Part shown: positions 14,663 to 22,518 of the stretch, piece after piece
Layout of the letters: each line of letters begins with the position of its first letter
Numbering within the stretch: position 1 is the first letter of the stretch
Assembly (NCBI RefSeq): GCF_028291725.1
Contig: NZ_JAQGNT010000041.1
Span: 1 to 43,403 of the forward strand
Origin: Hydrocarboniphaga sp.
GTDB taxonomy: Bacteria > Pseudomonadota > Gammaproteobacteria > Nevskiales > Nevskiaceae
DNA: 43,403 nucleotides
Direction of reading: 5' to 3'
Position numbers and translations under genes: made by a program
The notes under the pieces: generated by a model
Told to the model about the DNA's origin: nothing
Database searches by the model: none
The model's input: only the letters and a program-made list of their open reading frames with translations

Positions 14663-15750
14663 TGCACCGAGGTAGGTTGGCGGTGAGCGCAGCGAACCCC
14701 AACATTGCGCGCTCGATAGCCTGCGTGATGTTGGGGTTCGCTGCGCTCACCCCAACCTACGTGCGGGGCGCGTCATCGCTGCTGATCGACAAGCAGCAGC
14801 AGCATCAGCTCGCCATCACGACGCAGCAGCCGCAGCTCGAATCGAGCCTGCGGCTGAGCGGCCGCGTGCTCGCCGATCCGCGCCGTCTGTGGCGGGCGAT
14901 GAGCGATCAGCCCGGGGTACTCGAAGCGCCGGACGGCGGGTTCCCGGTTGCCGGGGCGAGCGTCGCGGCCGGGCAGGTGCTGGCCTGGCTGCGGCCGGCC
15001 TACACCGATCCAGAGCGCCGCGATCTGCAGTCCGAGCGACGTGTCCAGCAACGTGATTTCGATCTGGCTACCGTGCAGATCCACCGTTTCGATATCGACA
15101 CCGAAAAGCAGATCGATATCAGCCTGCCGACGCCGTCGATGCAGATCGTGGCCGACTATCACGGCTCGCAGGCGCGTGGCGAGGTGCTCGATCGTGCCTT
15201 GGGCGAGCGGCTCGCGTTGAAAGCGCCGTCGGCCGGAGTGGTGCTGGCCAGTTTCGCGCAGAGCCGGCAACTCGCCTCACCCGGCGATGCGCTCTTTGAA
15301 GGCGCCGCTGCCGGTGGACTGGTGATCGAGCTGATACACGACGATCGCCAGCCGCTGGATCTGGATTCAGCCCAATACCATCGTTCGAACCATCGTTCGA
15401 AATTGCAACTGATCGGCGACAGCTACGACGCCTCGCTGCGCGCCTGGCGCGCGGTCTATGCGGTCGATGCCGATGCCGATACCGATGTGGCCGCCGAGTT
15501 CACGCCGGGACAGGCCATCGACGTCGAAGTGCCGCTGAAGACGCCGCAGCTGCGCCTGCCGAAATCCAGCGCTTTTATCGACCAAAGCCGCGCCCAGGTC
15601 TGGGTGCATGAATCGGCCGAGCGCTTCGTGCCGCGTGCGGTCGATGTCGCCGCTGCCGATGAGCGCAGCCTGCTGGTGACCGGCGGGCTGGGCGCGAAGG
15701 ACCGCGTGGTCGTCGATGCATCGACGCTGCTGCGCCTGCAATCTCCATGA
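14662..15750 (+). CDS. Periplasmic adaptor-like protein 1 with repeat-encoded signal sequence
   Basis: A 362-residue protein resembling RND/HlyD adaptor (membrane fusion) subunits: a biotinyl-lipoyl-like half motif (GVLEAPDGGFPVAGASVAAGQVLAWLRP), a short mid region, the second half (KAPSAGVVLASFAQSRQLASPGDALFE) and a C-terminal beta domain ending GAKDRVVVDASTLLRLQ. Adaptors join the inner-membrane pump to an outer-membrane channel. Residues 4-34 are encoded by the family-2 dyad at 14672-14760. They form the only possible signal segment ([16 protein letters not shown] then RGASS), because any start after the repeat lacks one. The ATG at 14662 is supported by the TAATG overlap with the upstream gene. 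It overlaps the next adaptor by four bases (ATGA). Confidence 0.75.
   Translation: MHRGRLAVSAANPNIARSIACVMLGFAALTPTYVRGASSLLIDKQQQHQLAITTQQPQLESSLRLSGRVLADPRRLWRAMSDQPGVLEAPDGGFPVAGASVAAGQVLAWLRPAYTDPERRDLQSERRVQQRDFDLATVQIHRFDIDTEKQIDISLPTPSMQIVADYHGSQARGEVLDRALGERLALKAPSAGVVLASFAQSRQLASPGDALFEGAAAGGLVIELIHDDRQPLDLDSAQYHRSNHRSKLQLIGDSYDASLRAWRAVYAVDADADTDVAAEFTPGQAIDVEVPLKTPQLRLPKSSAFIDQSRAQVWVHESAERFVPRAVDVAAADERSLLVTGGLGAKDRVVVDASTLLRLQSP
14672..14760. repeat. GTAG dyad, family 2, inside the 5' end of adaptor gene 1
   Basis: Inverted arms GTAGGTTGG(C)GGTGAGCG... and its complement around a loop of about 30 bases. It starts ten bases after the adaptor start codon and is read in frame, encoding residues 4-34. 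Confidence 0.9.
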
Positions 15751-16844
15751 AGCGGTTCGTGCTCGCCGCGTGCAGCGCGGTACTTGTCGGCAACGCCGTC
15801 GCCGTGTCGGCGCACAACGGCGAAGATCACGCCGCCGGATCGGCCTCGGCCGCGCCGGCCGAGGTCGTCACCGTCAGCAAAGCGATGCAGCGCGCGCTGG
15901 CGATCACGAGCACGCGCGTCGGCGATCAGCGCTTCCCGGCAGCACAGGCCGTGGTCGGTGAAGTCGTGCAACGTCCCGAGGCGAGCTGGCGCTTGCAGGC
16001 GCCTGAGCCTGGCCGCCTGGTCGCCGCCGGCGCAGGCTGGCCGGTCGCCGGGCAGCCGGTCGCCGCGAACCAGTTGCTGGCGGTGCTGGAGCCCTCGCTG
16101 AGCCAGCGCGAACGTGCGAGCCGCGAAGTGAATATTGCGAGCCTGCAGCAGCGTCTGAGCATCGCCCAGGTCAACGTCGATCGGCTGCGTCTGCAGCAGC
16201 GCGCGAACGGCATCGGCGCAGAGGGCAACACCTATGTCGAGCAGGCCTTTGCCGAATACGAGACGCTGCAGCGGCAGATCCAGCTTGGGCAACAGAGCCT
16301 GGCGGGCCGTGTCGAAATCCGCGCCGGCGAAGCCGGCCGCCTGCAGCGCGTAGCGGTCGCCGCCGGCGAAGTAGTGGCACGCGCGCAGCCGCTGTTCGAG
16401 ATCGCCGGCGCACGTCCGCGGCTGGCGGCGCGCGTCTACGACCCGCGCTATACGCGCGGCAATGTCGTAGCCACGGCATCGGTCGACGTGCGCGACTACC
16501 CGCTGCATGTCGTCGGTTATTCGCCGGCATCGCCGGAGCCCGGCTGGACCTTGCTGCTCGATTTCGACGGTGGTGTACCGACACTCGCGCCTGGGGCCCT
16601 GGCCGAGCTTGCGTTGACACTGCCTTCGCCATCGCGTCCGGGCCTGCTGTGCCTGCCGCGGGCGAGCGTGCAGGGCAGCTCCGGCAGCGCCTGGGTCTGG
16701 GTGCATCAGGCGCCGGAACAGTTCGCACGCCGTGCGGTGCAGATCGTCGACACGCAGCGCGATGTGGTTTACGCGCAGGCGCAGCTGGCGGCCGATGAGC
16801 GCATCGCGGTGGCGGGCGCGGCGCTGCTCGACCAGTTTCAGTAG
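15747..16844 (+). CDS. Periplasmic adaptor protein 2 (RND/HlyD family)
   Basis: A 365-residue exported protein: signal peptide (FVLAACSAVLVGNAVAVSA), then HNGEDH, a His-rich start like that of the small protein at 6114. It has a lipoyl-like half (RLVAAGAGWPVAGQPVAANQLLAVLEP), a coiled-coil hairpin (about 120-185, SLQQRLSIAQVNVDRLRLQQ onward), the second lipoyl half (IRAGEAGRLQRVAVAAGEVVARAQPLFEI) and beta domains. It is the more typical adaptor of the two. It overlaps adaptor 1 by four bases. Its likely partner is the heavy-metal RND permease 6 kb upstream, as no other RND gene is near. The stop TAG directly abuts the dyad at 16844. Confidence 0.85.
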   Translation: MKRFVLAACSAVLVGNAVAVSAHNGEDHAAGSASAAPAEVVTVSKAMQRALAITSTRVGDQRFPAAQAVVGEVVQRPEASWRLQAPEPGRLVAAGAGWPVAGQPVAANQLLAVLEPSLSQRERASREVNIASLQQRLSIAQVNVDRLRLQQRANGIGAEGNTYVEQAFAEYETLQRQIQLGQQSLAGRVEIRAGEAGRLQRVAVAAGEVVARAQPLFEIAGARPRLAARVYDPRYTRGNVVATASVDVRDYPLHVVGYSPASPEPGWTLLLDFDGGVPTLAPGALAELALTLPSPSRPGLLCLPRASVQGSSGSAWVWVHQAPEQFARRAVQIVDTQRDVVYAQAQLAADERIAVAGAALLDQFQ

Positions 16845-16907
16845 TAGCCCGGGCGAAACCCGGGATGGTTCCAGAAATCGAAAAGCCCCGGGTTTCACCC
16901 GGGCTAC
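16844..16907. repeat. GTAG dyad, GTAGCCCGGG type
   Basis: Arms GTAGCCCGGGCGAAACCCGG and the complementary CCGGGTTTCACCCGGGCTAC. The first G is the last base of the adaptor 2 stop codon. It may end the transcript or shape the message before the receptor gene. Confidence 0.88.
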
Positions 16908-16943
16908 GGGTTCGTTCCATTTTTTGCCGGGGAGAGTTTCGCG

Positions 16944-19361
16944 ATGAGTTCGAGTGACCGCCGCCGCCGTCGCGCCAGCGGTTTGTTGCTGCTGCCGCTG
17001 CTGATAACGCCTGCATGGGCGCAGACCACCGCCGATGCGCCGCCCGAAGCTGCACTGGAGAGTATCCCGGTGCCGGCTCAGCAGCAGCCCGAAGTCGCAC
17101 CGCCGCGCAGTGCCGATACCGAGGCTCCTGTGCTGATGGACGAAGTCATCGTCACCGCGCGCAAACGCGAAGAACGCCTGCAGGACGTACCGGTGTCGGT
17201 CTCGGCGTTCTCGGCCGAGCAGCTCGACGCGCGCGGCATCGTCGACGTGCGCGATCTCGGCATCGCGGTGCCCGGCCTGCAGTTCACCGATCTGGCCGGC
17301 TACAACCTGATCTATATCCGTGGCATCGGCACCGACGCCTTCATCCCGTCGGCCGATCCCAGCGTCGCGACCTATCTCGACGGCGTGTACTTTCCGTCGG
17401 CGCACAGCATGGCGCAGTCCTTCGGCGCGCTGGAACGCATCGAAGTGCTGAAAGGCCCGCAGGGCACGCTGTTCGGCCGTAATTCCACTGGCGGCGCGGT
17501 GATGCTGTGGACCAAGGACCCGGGAGCGGTCGCGGAAACCTCGATCCAGGCCAGCTATGCGCCGCGCTTCGAAGACTCCAAGACCCGTGTGTATACCAAT
17601 GTGCCGCTGGGCGAGAACTTCGCGTTCAGCGTGTCGGGTTTCTACAACCGTGCCGACAACTACTACCGGCTCGACAACGGCAGCGGCGATACTTTGCCGC
17701 CGGAGATCAACAAAGGCGGGCGCATCAAGATCGGCTTTTATCCGAGCGAGAATCTGCAGATCGTGCTCAGCGGCATGCTGATGCAGCAGAGCGGCACCAG
17801 CACCACCACGTCGGCCAATACCGATCCGAGCGGCCTGGGCCTGACGATACCGGCCGAGACCCGCGACTATGTCGTCACCGCGAACTCCAAGCCCTCGCTG
17901 ATCACCGATACGCGTGCCTGGTACGGCAAGATCAACTGGCAGAATCCGGGTGTCGACGTGAAGCTGCTCGGCAGCTACTACTACACCAACGCGCACGATT
18001 ACGTTTACGACTTCGACGGCTCGTCGCAGCCGATCGCGACCTATGGCGCCGACAGCGACTACCAGCGCATCGTCACCAGCGAACTGCAGTTCACCTCCAA
18101 CGCCGAGAGCTGGGGATCGAGCTGGCTGAAGTGGGTCGGCGGTCTGTACTACCTGAAGAGCGAAGGCGGCTACAAACCCGGCTATCTGCGGCTGCTGGAC
18201 AGCGTCAACCTGCCGCTGGCGGACGTGGTCAACGGCGTGCTCGATTCCCTGCCGCCCGCGGTCGGAGATCCGCTGCGCGACGCGCTTAGCGGCGTGATAC
18301 TGCCCTCGTCGCTGACCTTCTATTTCAATGGCCTGGTCGATGCCGAATCGTATTCGGCGTACGCGCAGACCACGGCCAGCGCCACCGACTGGCTGGACCT
18401 GACCCTGGGCGGCCGCTACCAGCGCGAAACCCGCCAGCTCAAGGATTCGAACTTCAGCATCGGCAACCTGGGTGGCGGCGACACGACGCTGATTCCGTGG
18501 AGCGACCAGTCGTCCACTGTGAACAACTTCTCGCCGAAAGCCTCGATCGAGATCCGGCCGCTCAAGGACGTGCTGCTGTACACGTCGTACACCAAGGGGT
18601 TCAAGAGCGCGACCTACAACATCATCAACATCTACACGCCGCCCGACTACGTCAAGCCGGAAGAAGTCACGTCCTATGAGGCCGGCTTCAAGTCGGAGTG
18701 GTTCAATCGCTCGCTGCGTTTCAACGCGGCAGCGTTCCAGAACGACATCAAGAACCTGCAGACCGGCTTCGTGTCGTTCACCTCGGGCGGCGCGATCAAT
18801 TTCGAGAACGCCGGCAAGGCCCGCATCCGCGGGGTCGAAGTCGACACGATCTGGCAGCCGCTGCGGGTATGGGACCCCGGCTTGGTCATCTCCGGCGGCG
18901 CCACCTGGCTGAAGGCGATCTACACCGACTACGACAGCGGCCACTATTTCACCGACGCCGGCTTTGCGGCGAAGAGCGACTGCAGCAATCCAGACGGCCC
19001 ACGCTGCAACTCCTTCGACGGCAATCGTATCGTGCGCACGCCGAAGTTCTCGGCGACCGGCAGCATCAGCCAGAGCTTCGACGTGCCCGGCGGCAAGCTC
19101 GACATCGCCGGCGATTACTACTACAACTCCGGCTACTACTATCTGGCGCAGAACTCGGCCAATTCCTTCGAGCCGCACTACGATCTGATCGGCGCGCATA
19201 TCAGCTATCTGTACGAGCCCTGGTCGTTCCGCGTGACGGTGTTCGGCGAGAACCTGGGCGATGAGCGCTACGACCTGGCGCAGTTCCATACAGACTTCGG
19301 TCGTGAAGACACGTTGGCGCCGCCGGTGACTTACGGTGTGCGTTTGAATTTGGATTTTTAG
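16944..19361 (+). CDS. TonB-dependent outer-membrane receptor 1
   Basis: An 805-residue outer-membrane receptor. After a signal sequence (LLLLPLLITPAWA) comes a TonB box-like MDEVIVTARKREERLQDVP, the plug domain (about 65-180, with IYIRGIGTDAF and RIEVLKGPQGTLFGRNSTGG) and a 22-strand-type barrel ending in VTYGVRLNLDF with a terminal aromatic residue. Such receptors import large or scarce ligands with TonB energy. The ligand cannot be read from the sequence; the position at the end of the metal locus makes a metal complex plausible. The start has GGGGAGAG nine bases upstream. Several Tyr/Phe-rich strands are normal for the family. Confidence 0.93.
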   Translation: MSSSDRRRRRASGLLLLPLLITPAWAQTTADAPPEAALESIPVPAQQQPEVAPPRSADTEAPVLMDEVIVTARKREERLQDVPVSVSAFSAEQLDARGIVDVRDLGIAVPGLQFTDLAGYNLIYIRGIGTDAFIPSADPSVATYLDGVYFPSAHSMAQSFGALERIEVLKGPQGTLFGRNSTGGAVMLWTKDPGAVAETSIQASYAPRFEDSKTRVYTNVPLGENFAFSVSGFYNRADNYYRLDNGSGDTLPPEINKGGRIKIGFYPSENLQIVLSGMLMQQSGTSTTTSANTDPSGLGLTIPAETRDYVVTANSKPSLITDTRAWYGKINWQNPGVDVKLLGSYYYTNAHDYVYDFDGSSQPIATYGADSDYQRIVTSELQFTSNAESWGSSWLKWVGGLYYLKSEGGYKPGYLRLLDSVNLPLADVVNGVLDSLPPAVGDPLRDALSGVILPSSLTFYFNGLVDAESYSAYAQTTASATDWLDLTLGGRYQRETRQLKDSNFSIGNLGGGDTTLIPWSDQSSTVNNFSPKASIEIRPLKDVLLYTSYTKGFKSATYNIINIYTPPDYVKPEEVTSYEAGFKSEWFNRSLRFNAAAFQNDIKNLQTGFVSFTSGGAINFENAGKARIRGVEVDTIWQPLRVWDPGLVISGGATWLKAIYTDYDSGHYFTDAGFAAKSDCSNPDGPRCNSFDGNRIVRTPKFSATGSISQSFDVPGGKLDIAGDYYYNSGYYYLAQNSANSFEPHYDLIGAHISYLYEPWSFRVTVFGENLGDERYDLAQFHTDFGREDTLAPPVTYGVRLNLDF

Positions 19362-19367
19362 TGGGTG

Positions 19368-19397
19368 GTGGGGTTCGCTGCGCTCACCCCAACCTAC
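19368..19397. repeat. Single right arm of family-2 dyad
   Basis: Only the right-hand arm (GGGGTTCGCTGCGCTCACCC through CAACCTAC) is present, in the 57-base gap between the receptor and the YeeE-like gene. It is either a solo REP or the remnant of a dyad. Confidence 0.8.
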
Positions 19398-19418
19398 GCG
19401 GCGACGAGAGAGGAAGCT

Positions 19419-19838
19419 ATGACCTTGCAATCGGTGATTCATGCCCTGATCGGCGGCGTGCTGATCGGCTCCTCGGTCAGCCTGATGCTGCTCGGCCTGG
19501 GCCGCATCGCCGGTGTCAGCGGCCTGTTCGGCTCGCTGATCACCGGCCGTGCAACGCCGGTGGCACTGTGGTTCGTCGTCGGCCTGCTGGCCGCCCCCTG
19601 GGTGGCGAGCCTGCTCGGCGTATGGGCGCGGCCGGATTACCTGGCGAACCCGGTCTGGCCGAAGCTGCTGTTCGCCGGGCTGCTGGTCGGCATCGGCACC
19701 CATCTGGGCTCGGGCTGCACCAGCGGCCACGGCATCTGCGGCATGGCCAATCTGTCGCAGCGCAGCCTCACTGCGACGCTGACGTTCATGGGCGTCGCGG
19801 CGCTGGTTGTCGCGCTCGGTTTCGGCGGTGTCGCATGA
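19419..19838 (+). CDS. Half-size YeeE/YedE-type sulfur transporter, subunit 1
   Basis: A 139-residue membrane protein with about four hydrophobic segments and the conserved cysteine motif GSGCTSGHGICGM of YeeE/YedE proteins, which take up thiosulfate or related sulfur compounds. The ATG at 19419 follows AGAGAGGAAG; earlier codons lie in the solo repeat arm. It overlaps the second half by four bases (ATGA), so the full-length transporter is split in two, as in the pmpA/pmpB-type pair that accompanies persulfide dioxygenase in bigR-type operons. Confidence 0.88.
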   Translation: MTLQSVIHALIGGVLIGSSVSLMLLGLGRIAGVSGLFGSLITGRATPVALWFVVGLLAAPWVASLLGVWARPDYLANPVWPKLLFAGLLVGIGTHLGSGCTSGHGICGMANLSQRSLTATLTFMGVAALVVALGFGGVA

Positions 19839-20299
19839 ACCTGATCATTCGCGGCATCGCACTGCTCGCCGGCCTGCTGTTCGGCGCCGGCATGCTGGTG
19901 TCGGGCATGGCCGATCCAAAAAAAGTGCTGAGCTTTCTCGACGTGACGCGCAACTGGGACCCGTCGCTGGCGTTCGTGATGGGTTCGGCACTGGCGATCG
20001 CGTTCCCGGTATTTGCGTGGGCTCGCCGCCGTCAGCGCACTCTCGTCACCGATCTGCCGATCGCGTTGCCGGCGGGCTCGCCGATCACGCCGCAACTGGT
20101 CGGTGGTGCCGCGCTGTTCGGTATCGGCTGGGGTTTGTCGGGCCTATGTCCGGGCCCAGTGCTGGTGGTCGCCAGTGGCGGCAGTCTCGGCGCGATCGTG
20201 TTCGTTGCTGCGATGGCGCTCGGCATGATGCTGTCGGCCTGGCTGGCGCCGCGTCTGTTCGCCGCCAAACCGATCGAACGCGGTTCGATTTCCGCTTGA
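19835..20299 (+). CDS. Half-size YeeE/YedE-type sulfur transporter, subunit 2 (DUF6691-like)
   Basis: A 154-residue membrane protein with about four hydrophobic segments, the GAGMLVSGMADPKKVLSFLD motif near the N terminus and a conserved cysteine in GWGLSGLCPGP. It is the partner half of the preceding protein. The dioxygenase gene starts 45 bases downstream, so all three genes probably form one operon for sulfide or persulfide detoxification. No bigR-like repressor is seen. Confidence 0.88.
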   Translation: MNLIIRGIALLAGLLFGAGMLVSGMADPKKVLSFLDVTRNWDPSLAFVMGSALAIAFPVFAWARRRQRTLVTDLPIALPAGSPITPQLVGGAALFGIGWGLSGLCPGPVLVVASGGSLGAIVFVAAMALGMMLSAWLAPRLFAAKPIERGSISA

Positions 20300-20344
20300 A
20301 CGGCACGCCGCTTGATCGGCACAGTCATTGCCCTTGAAATCCGC

Positions 20345-21058
20345 ATGATCTTCCGTCAGCTCTTCGAACGTAATTCCAGCACGTACACCTATCTGCTCGC
20401 GTCGCGCGCTGGCGGCGAGGCGCTGATCATTGATCCGGTGCTGGAGAAAACTGCGGAACTGGTCGCACTGATCGACGAACTCGGCCTCAAGCTCGCCATC
20501 GCGGTGGATACGCATACGCACGCCGATCATGTGACCGGCCTGGGCGCGCTGCGCGAAGCCACCGGCTGCATCACCGCGATGGGTGAGCACAGCCGCGCCG
20601 ACTGCGTCAGCACGCGCTTTCGCGACGGCGAGTGCCTGAACCTGGACGGCATCGAACTGCGCTCGATCTATACGCCAGGCCATACCGACGAATCCTTCAG
20701 CCTGCTGGTCGGGCGCTCCGACGCGAGCGGCGAAGGGCGGGTGTTCACCGGCGATGCGCTGCTGATCCGCGGCACCGGACGCACCGACTTCCAGAACGGC
20801 GATCCCTACCAGGCCTACGATTCGATCTTCAACAAGCTGCTGCGCCTGCCCGACGAGACGCTGATCTACCCGGCACACGACTACAAGGGCCGCACGGTAT
20901 CGACGATCGCCGAGGAGCGCGCCCACAACCCGCGCCTGCAGGTGCGCGACGCCGACGAATATGCGCGCTTGATGAACGGGCTGAACCTGCCGCCGCCGCT
21001 GCTGATGGATGTCGCGGTGCCGGCCAACCTGCGCTGCGGACGCATCGCCGAGTTGTAG
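20345..21058 (+). CDS. Persulfide dioxygenase, ETHE1-like metallo-beta-lactamase fold
   Basis: A 237-residue cytoplasmic enzyme of the metallo-beta-lactamase fold. The metal motif THTHADH is at H57-H62, with further ligands in TPGHTDES, the ETHE1 signature LIRGTGRTDFQNGD and PAHDYKG. ETHE1 enzymes are mononuclear iron dioxygenases that turn glutathione persulfide into sulfite and glutathione. The start at 20345 was chosen because the family begins MIFRQLFE; earlier codons would add eleven unrelated residues. The stop TAG is the TAG of the GTAG dyad at 21055. A glyoxalase II role is less likely given the GRTDFQ block. Confidence 0.9.
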   Translation: MIFRQLFERNSSTYTYLLASRAGGEALIIDPVLEKTAELVALIDELGLKLAIAVDTHTHADHVTGLGALREATGCITAMGEHSRADCVSTRFRDGECLNLDGIELRSIYTPGHTDESFSLLVGRSDASGEGRVFTGDALLIRGTGRTDFQNGDPYQAYDSIFNKLLRLPDETLIYPAHDYKGRTVSTIAEERAHNPRLQVRDADEYARLMNGLNLPPPLLMDVAVPANLRCGRIAEL

Positions 21059-21132
21059 GTCGGCAATCCTTGCCGACCTGAGGCCTCGGTTGCGTATCGG
21101 GTGTGCCCGTCGGCAAGGGATTGCCGACCTAC
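21055..21132. repeat. GTAG dyad, family 1
   Basis: Arms GTAGGTCGGCAATCCTTGCC and complement. Its first TAG is the stop codon of the persulfide dioxygenase gene; its right end is three bases from the stop of the convergent gene at 21136. It probably works as a shared 3' structure. Confidence 0.92.
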
Positions 21133-21135
21133 GGC

Positions 21136-22470
21136 TTATGCCAGGCTGCGCCGCGAGTTCTTCACGAAGCCGGCAACCGCCGCCGCCGCGCGCTGCGCCG
21201 AGGGCACTTCCGACAGATCGAAAGTGCGTGAGAAGTACGCCCGCTGCCGGTCGCGATACTCGCTGGCGTGCGTCGCAAAAGCCTGTGCCAGATGCGGGCC
21301 GAGCGCGTCGGCGCTCTCGAGCCGGTCCACGACCCTGCCCATCTGCCAGGCCTCGAAGCAGCTGTCCTGCCGCCAGTCGAAACCATGTGGATTCAGGAAC
21401 AGGCAGGGACGCGGTTCGACCAGGAATTCGCAGACCTGGCTGCTGACGTCGCCCAGATACAGATCGGCCGCCAGCGTATAGCTCATGTCGGTGCAGGCCT
21501 GGCTGCCGAGGTCGATGCGCATATGGGCGCAGTCGCGATAGCGCTGCGGCAGCGCGCCGGTCCAGCGCACCGACAGCTTGTCGATGCTGATCTGCAGCCG
21601 CTTGTGGAACAGCATCACGTGCGGCGCAAAAATCAGGTTGTAGTCGCGCGAGCGGTAGAAGAATTCGAGTACGCGCAGGCCGTCTTCGTACCACGACGAC
21701 AGATGCGGCGAGCAGTGCGGGTTGTACAGCACCGTCGGGCGCTCGTTGTCGAAAAAGCGCTTGCGCGTAGCGCCGCGCCGCAGCGCGCCGACCGCGTCGA
21801 ACTTCGGATAGCCGACGACTTCGAACTGCCCGGGCCGCAGTGGGCCGGCGTCCTGCAGCCGCTGCTTGATCTTCTCGCCGGCGACCAGCACCAGGTCGAA
21901 GCGATGACTGCTGCGGTCGAAGCCGACCGCGCGATCGCCGGCGCCATGGCGGGTATGGATCAGCTTCAGATCGGGGCAGCCGAAGCGCGTGCGCAGCATC
22001 AGGCTGGTCTTCTCCGGCACCACCAGCGCATCGAACTGGCGAAAGGTCGCTGCATTGCATTTGAGCACGCCGATCTTGCGCACCGGCAGCCACGAGCCCA
22101 CCACGGCATCGAGCCAGCGGAAGCCCGGCGACAGTTCCAGCCTGAGCATTTCGCAGCGGTGCTCGGGGTAGGCCCCGGCCAGTGCCTCGAGTGCGCGCGC
22201 CTGCTCGTCCGAGGAGGTCAGCAGACAGATGCGCCACCGCGGATGGAGCTGCGACAACTCGAAGGCGATCGGCGCGCTGTGCGCAATTTGGTGGATCTGT
22301 TCGTGATTGAACAGAAAGCCGATCTGCGGCGCTCCTGCATATCGGCGGCTGCCGGTTTCGGCAAACGGCAGGCCGGTCAGCAGCTGTAGACGGGCGGCCG
22401 CCGGTCCGGTCGTTACCAGCGAGGTCGGGTCGAGACCCATGGCGTATCCCAAGGCAGACAATGGGGACAC
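21136..22470 (-). CDS. CDP-glycerol glycerophosphotransferase-like enzyme
   Basis: A 444-residue GT-B-like protein. VVGYPKFDAV, TVLYNPHCSPHLSSWY and LYLGDVSSQVCEFL match the sequence style of CDP-glycerol:poly(glycerophosphate) glycerophosphotransferases, which build teichoic-acid-like polymers in Gram-positives and have relatives in surface polysaccharide synthesis of Gram-negatives. There is no signal or clear membrane segment; it would act at the cytoplasmic face. The GTG at 22470 gives the longest frame; the ATG at 22440 is an alternative. It lies 48 bases after the sensor kinase stop on the same strand, so the two may be co-transcribed. The actual donor and acceptor cannot be told. Confidence 0.65.
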   Translation of the reverse strand: MSPLSALGYAMGLDPTSLVTTGPAAARLQLLTGLPFAETGSRRYAGAPQIGFLFNHEQIHQIAHSAPIAFELSQLHPRWRICLLTSSDEQARALEALAGAYPEHRCEMLRLELSPGFRWLDAVVGSWLPVRKIGVLKCNAATFRQFDALVVPEKTSLMLRTRFGCPDLKLIHTRHGAGDRAVGFDRSSHRFDLVLVAGEKIKQRLQDAGPLRPGQFEVVGYPKFDAVGALRRGATRKRFFDNERPTVLYNPHCSPHLSSWYEDGLRVLEFFYRSRDYNLIFAPHVMLFHKRLQISIDKLSVRWTGALPQRYRDCAHMRIDLGSQACTDMSYTLAADLYLGDVSSQVCEFLVEPRPCLFLNPHGFDWRQDSCFEAWQMGRVVDRLESADALGPHLAQAFATHASEYRDRQRAYFSRTFDLSEVPSAQRAAAAVAGFVKNSRRSLA

Positions 22471-22518
22471 GCTATGCGGCTCAGAAAAAGAGCCCGTTAA
22501 ATCTACGTTAAATTTTCG

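Noticed and set aside
15456-19730. Very long open frame on the minus strand opposite adaptor 2 and TonB receptor 1
   Set aside because: The plus strand encodes clear families over the same stretch. Long antisense frames are expected from GC-rich third positions, and this translation is an Arg/Gln/Ala-rich sequence without domain motifs.
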